A stretch of 33,001 bases of DNA from Schlegelella_A sp038225015 (GTDB lineage: Bacteria > Pseudomonadota > Gammaproteobacteria > Burkholderiales > Burkholderiaceae_C): the NCBI GenBank assembly GCA_038225015.1, contig JBBRFB010000021.1, positions 1 to 33,001 of the forward strand, read 5' to 3'. Shown here piece by piece: positions 31,549 to 33,001 of this stretch. The translations under genes and the position numbers were made by a program. The stretch's first letter is position 1. The number at the start of each line of letters is the position of its first letter. The notes beneath the pieces were generated by a model, which saw nothing but the letters and a program-made list of their open reading frames with translations, was not told the origin of the DNA and did not search any database.

Positions 31549-32686
31549 AGCGAGGCCGACGCCGTCGCGGACGATGTCGATCGTCTCGCCGCTGCTCGCC
31601 CTGGCCATCACCGTCGTCGTCGGCACCGGTCTCTTCCTGCTCCTCGGGAAGAATCCGCTGCGCGGGCTGGAGGTGTTTTTCATCGAGCCGCTGAAGAGCG
31701 TCTACGCGCTCACCGAGCTGGCGATGAAGGCGACACCGCTCCTCGTCATCGCCCTCGGCCTGGCGGTGTGCTTCCGCTCGAACGTGTGGAACATCGGCGC
31801 CGAGGGGCAGTTCATCGTCGGTGCGATCGCTGCCAGCGGCGTCGCGATGCAGGCGACGGCCGCCACCGGCGGCTGGTTCTTCATCCCGGTGCTCGTCGCC
31901 AGCGTGCTCGGCGGCATGGCTTGGGCAGGCATCGTCGCCTTGCTGCGCGACCGCTTCAACGCCAACGAGATCCTGGTCAGCCTGATGCTGGTCTACGTCG
32001 CCGAGCAGCTCCTCAACTACTTCGTCTACGGCCCCTGGAAAGACCCCCAGGGCTACAACTTTCCGCAGACCATCACCTTCCTCAAGTCGACGCAGGTGCC
32101 GCGCCTCTTCGCGACCTACCGCGTCAACGTCGGCGCGATCGGCGCCCTGGTCGCCGTCGCCGCGTTCTGGCTGCTGCTCTTTCGCACCTACGCCGGCTTC
32201 CAGCTGCAGGTCGGCGGCCTGGCGCCCGCGGCGGCGCGCTACGCCGGCTTCTCGTCGCGCAAGGCGCTGTGGACGGCGCTGCTGCTCTCGGGCGGCATGG
32301 CCGGCCTGGCCGGTGGCCTCGAGGTCGCCGGCCCGCTCGGCCAGCTGACGCCGCACGTGCCGGCCGGCTACGGCTTCGCCGCCATCATCGTCGCCTTCGT
32401 CGGGCGCCTGCATCCGGTGGGCATCGTCTTCTCGGCGATCCTGATGAGCATGTTCTACATCGGCGGCGAGCTGGCGCAGTCGCGGCTCGGCCTGCCGAAG
32501 TCGCTCACCGGCGTGTTCCAGGGCCTGCTTCTCTTCACCCTGCTCGCCTGCGACACGCTGATCGCCTACCGCGTTCGCTGGAAGTCGCGGCGCGGTCCGG
32601 TCGCCCCGGCGCCGCCGGCACCGGACGTCGAGTCCCTGACGCCGGTCGTCGCCGCCTCCAGCCTGCCGGCCCGGGAGACCCGTTGA
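31535..32686 (+). CDS. Purine/nucleoside-type ABC importer, permease 1
   Basis: A 383-residue inner membrane permease of the BMP-associated (NupB/YufP-like) family. Marks are LTELAMKATPLLVIALGLAVCFRSNVWNIGAEGQFIVGA (~50-90), NEILVSLMLVYVAEQLLNYFVYGPWKDPQGYNFPQT (~145-180) and the SGGMAGLAGGLEVAGPLGQL segment near 255. About eight to ten membrane segments are expected. The C-terminal ~35 residues form a Pro/Ala-rich polar tail. ATG 31535 overlaps the ATPase gene; ATG 31574 (MSIVSP) is a possible later start. Its stop overlaps the start of permease 2 (TGATG). Confidence 0.93.
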   Translation: MLRLEARPTPSRTMSIVSPLLALAITVVVGTGLFLLLGKNPLRGLEVFFIEPLKSVYALTELAMKATPLLVIALGLAVCFRSNVWNIGAEGQFIVGAIAASGVAMQATAATGGWFFIPVLVASVLGGMAWAGIVALLRDRFNANEILVSLMLVYVAEQLLNYFVYGPWKDPQGYNFPQTITFLKSTQVPRLFATYRVNVGAIGALVAVAAFWLLLFRTYAGFQLQVGGLAPAAARYAGFSSRKALWTALLLSGGMAGLAGGLEVAGPLGQLTPHVPAGYGFAAIIVAFVGRLHPVGIVFSAILMSMFYIGGELAQSRLGLPKSLTGVFQGLLLFTLLACDTLIAYRVRWKSRRGPVAPAPPAPDVESLTPVVAASSLPARETR

Positions 32687-33001
32687 TGGACTCCATCGCC
32701 CTGCTCATCGCCGCGACGCTGAACTCGGGCACCGTGCTGGCCTTCGCGGCGCTCGGGCTGCTCATCAACGAGCGGGCCGGCATCGTCAATCTCGGCGCCG
32801 AGGGGATGATGCTGGTCGCTGCGATCGCCGGCTTCGCCACCGCCGTGCACACGGGCAACGACTGGCTCGCCTTCGGCGCCGGCGCGCTGGCTGGTGCCGT
32901 GCTCGCCGCCGCCTTCGGCGTGCTCGTGATCTGGCTCAACACGAACCAGTACGCCACCGGCCTGGCGCTCAGCCTGTTCGGTGCCGGCTTCTCGGCCTTC
33001 G
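32686..33001 (+). CDS. Purine/nucleoside-type ABC importer, permease 2 (cut by window edge)
   Basis: The frame opens at ATG 32686, overlapping the previous stop, and stays open to the last base, giving the first 105 residues. The translation shows IAATLNSGTVLAFAALG, LINERAGIVNLGAEGMMLV and NTNQYATGLALSLFGAG, the typical beginning of the second (NupC/YufQ-like) permease of this transporter type. Three to four hydrophobic segments are already visible. It completes the heterodimeric membrane part with permease 1. Confidence 0.93.
   Translation, partial: MDSIALLIAATLNSGTVLAFAALGLLINERAGIVNLGAEGMMLVAAIAGFATAVHTGNDWLAFGAGALAGAVLAAAFGVLVIWLNTNQYATGLALSLFGAGFSAF

Noticed and set aside
29980..31683. 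567-codon minus-strand frame opposite the ABC ATPase gene
   Set aside because: A shadow frame; the opposite strand has complete Walker and signature motifs.
1..33001. Search by eye for tRNA genes, CRISPR arrays, transposases, integrases and attachment sites
   Set aside because: None found. Intergenic gaps are short and no array of regularly spaced repeats or mobile-element gene is present. The receiver remnant is the only rearrangement mark, and no insertion element accompanies it.

Overview
The window is a GC-rich (roughly 70 percent), densely coded piece of a bacterial chromosome. The GspA/GspB pair, the TRAP and Liv-type transporters and the symporter-type sensor kinase suggest a metabolically versatile betaproteobacterium, most likely of the Burkholderiales. 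That placement is inferred from gene content and base composition only. No RNA gene, CRISPR array, insertion sequence or integrase was seen. No gene-free stretch exceeds 300 bases; the longest is about 204 bases (15006-15209).

Layout. (1) 1-375 is the 3' end of an aldehyde dehydrogenase gene, converging on a small DUF3892 gene (398-817, minus). (2) 972-7149 (plus) reads as one unit: a Rieske oxygenase, a glutamine-synthetase-like ligase, a [2Fe-2S] ferredoxin and a complete tripartite TRAP transporter (Q, M, P). It looks like an uptake and degradation module in which an amine or related substrate may be gamma-glutamylated and oxygenated. (3) 7196-9831 (minus) is gspA-gspB, accessory genes of type II secretion. 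(4) 9916-13276 (minus) is a tightly overlapped signalling operon: a CheY-like receiver, a small membrane protein and a fusion of sodium/solute symporter and histidine kinase. Just upstream, 13365-15005 (minus) encodes an XRE/ScfR-family regulator that carries a segment resembling a histidine-kinase DHp helix pair. (5) 15210-20374 (plus), divergent from that regulator, is a full branched-chain-amino-acid-type ABC importer (binding protein, terminator, LivH, LivM, LivG, LivF). (6) 20375-22555 holds a truncated receiver-domain remnant, a second Rieske oxygenase (minus) whose 3' end runs into that remnant, and a divergent short-chain dehydrogenase. (7) 22612-32686 and on to the right edge is a purine locus: xdhA-xdhB-xdhC (minus), a divergent LysR regulator, guanine deaminase, and a nucleoside/purine-type ABC importer (ATPase, permease 1 and the start of permease 2).

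The purine locus makes a coherent pathway: import of purines or nucleosides, deamination of guanine to xanthine, and oxidation of xanthine to urate. The most unusual features are the regulator with a kinase-like phospho-acceptor helix beside an output-less two-component system, the Rieske/ligase/ferredoxin/TRAP unit, and the rearrangement scar after livF.
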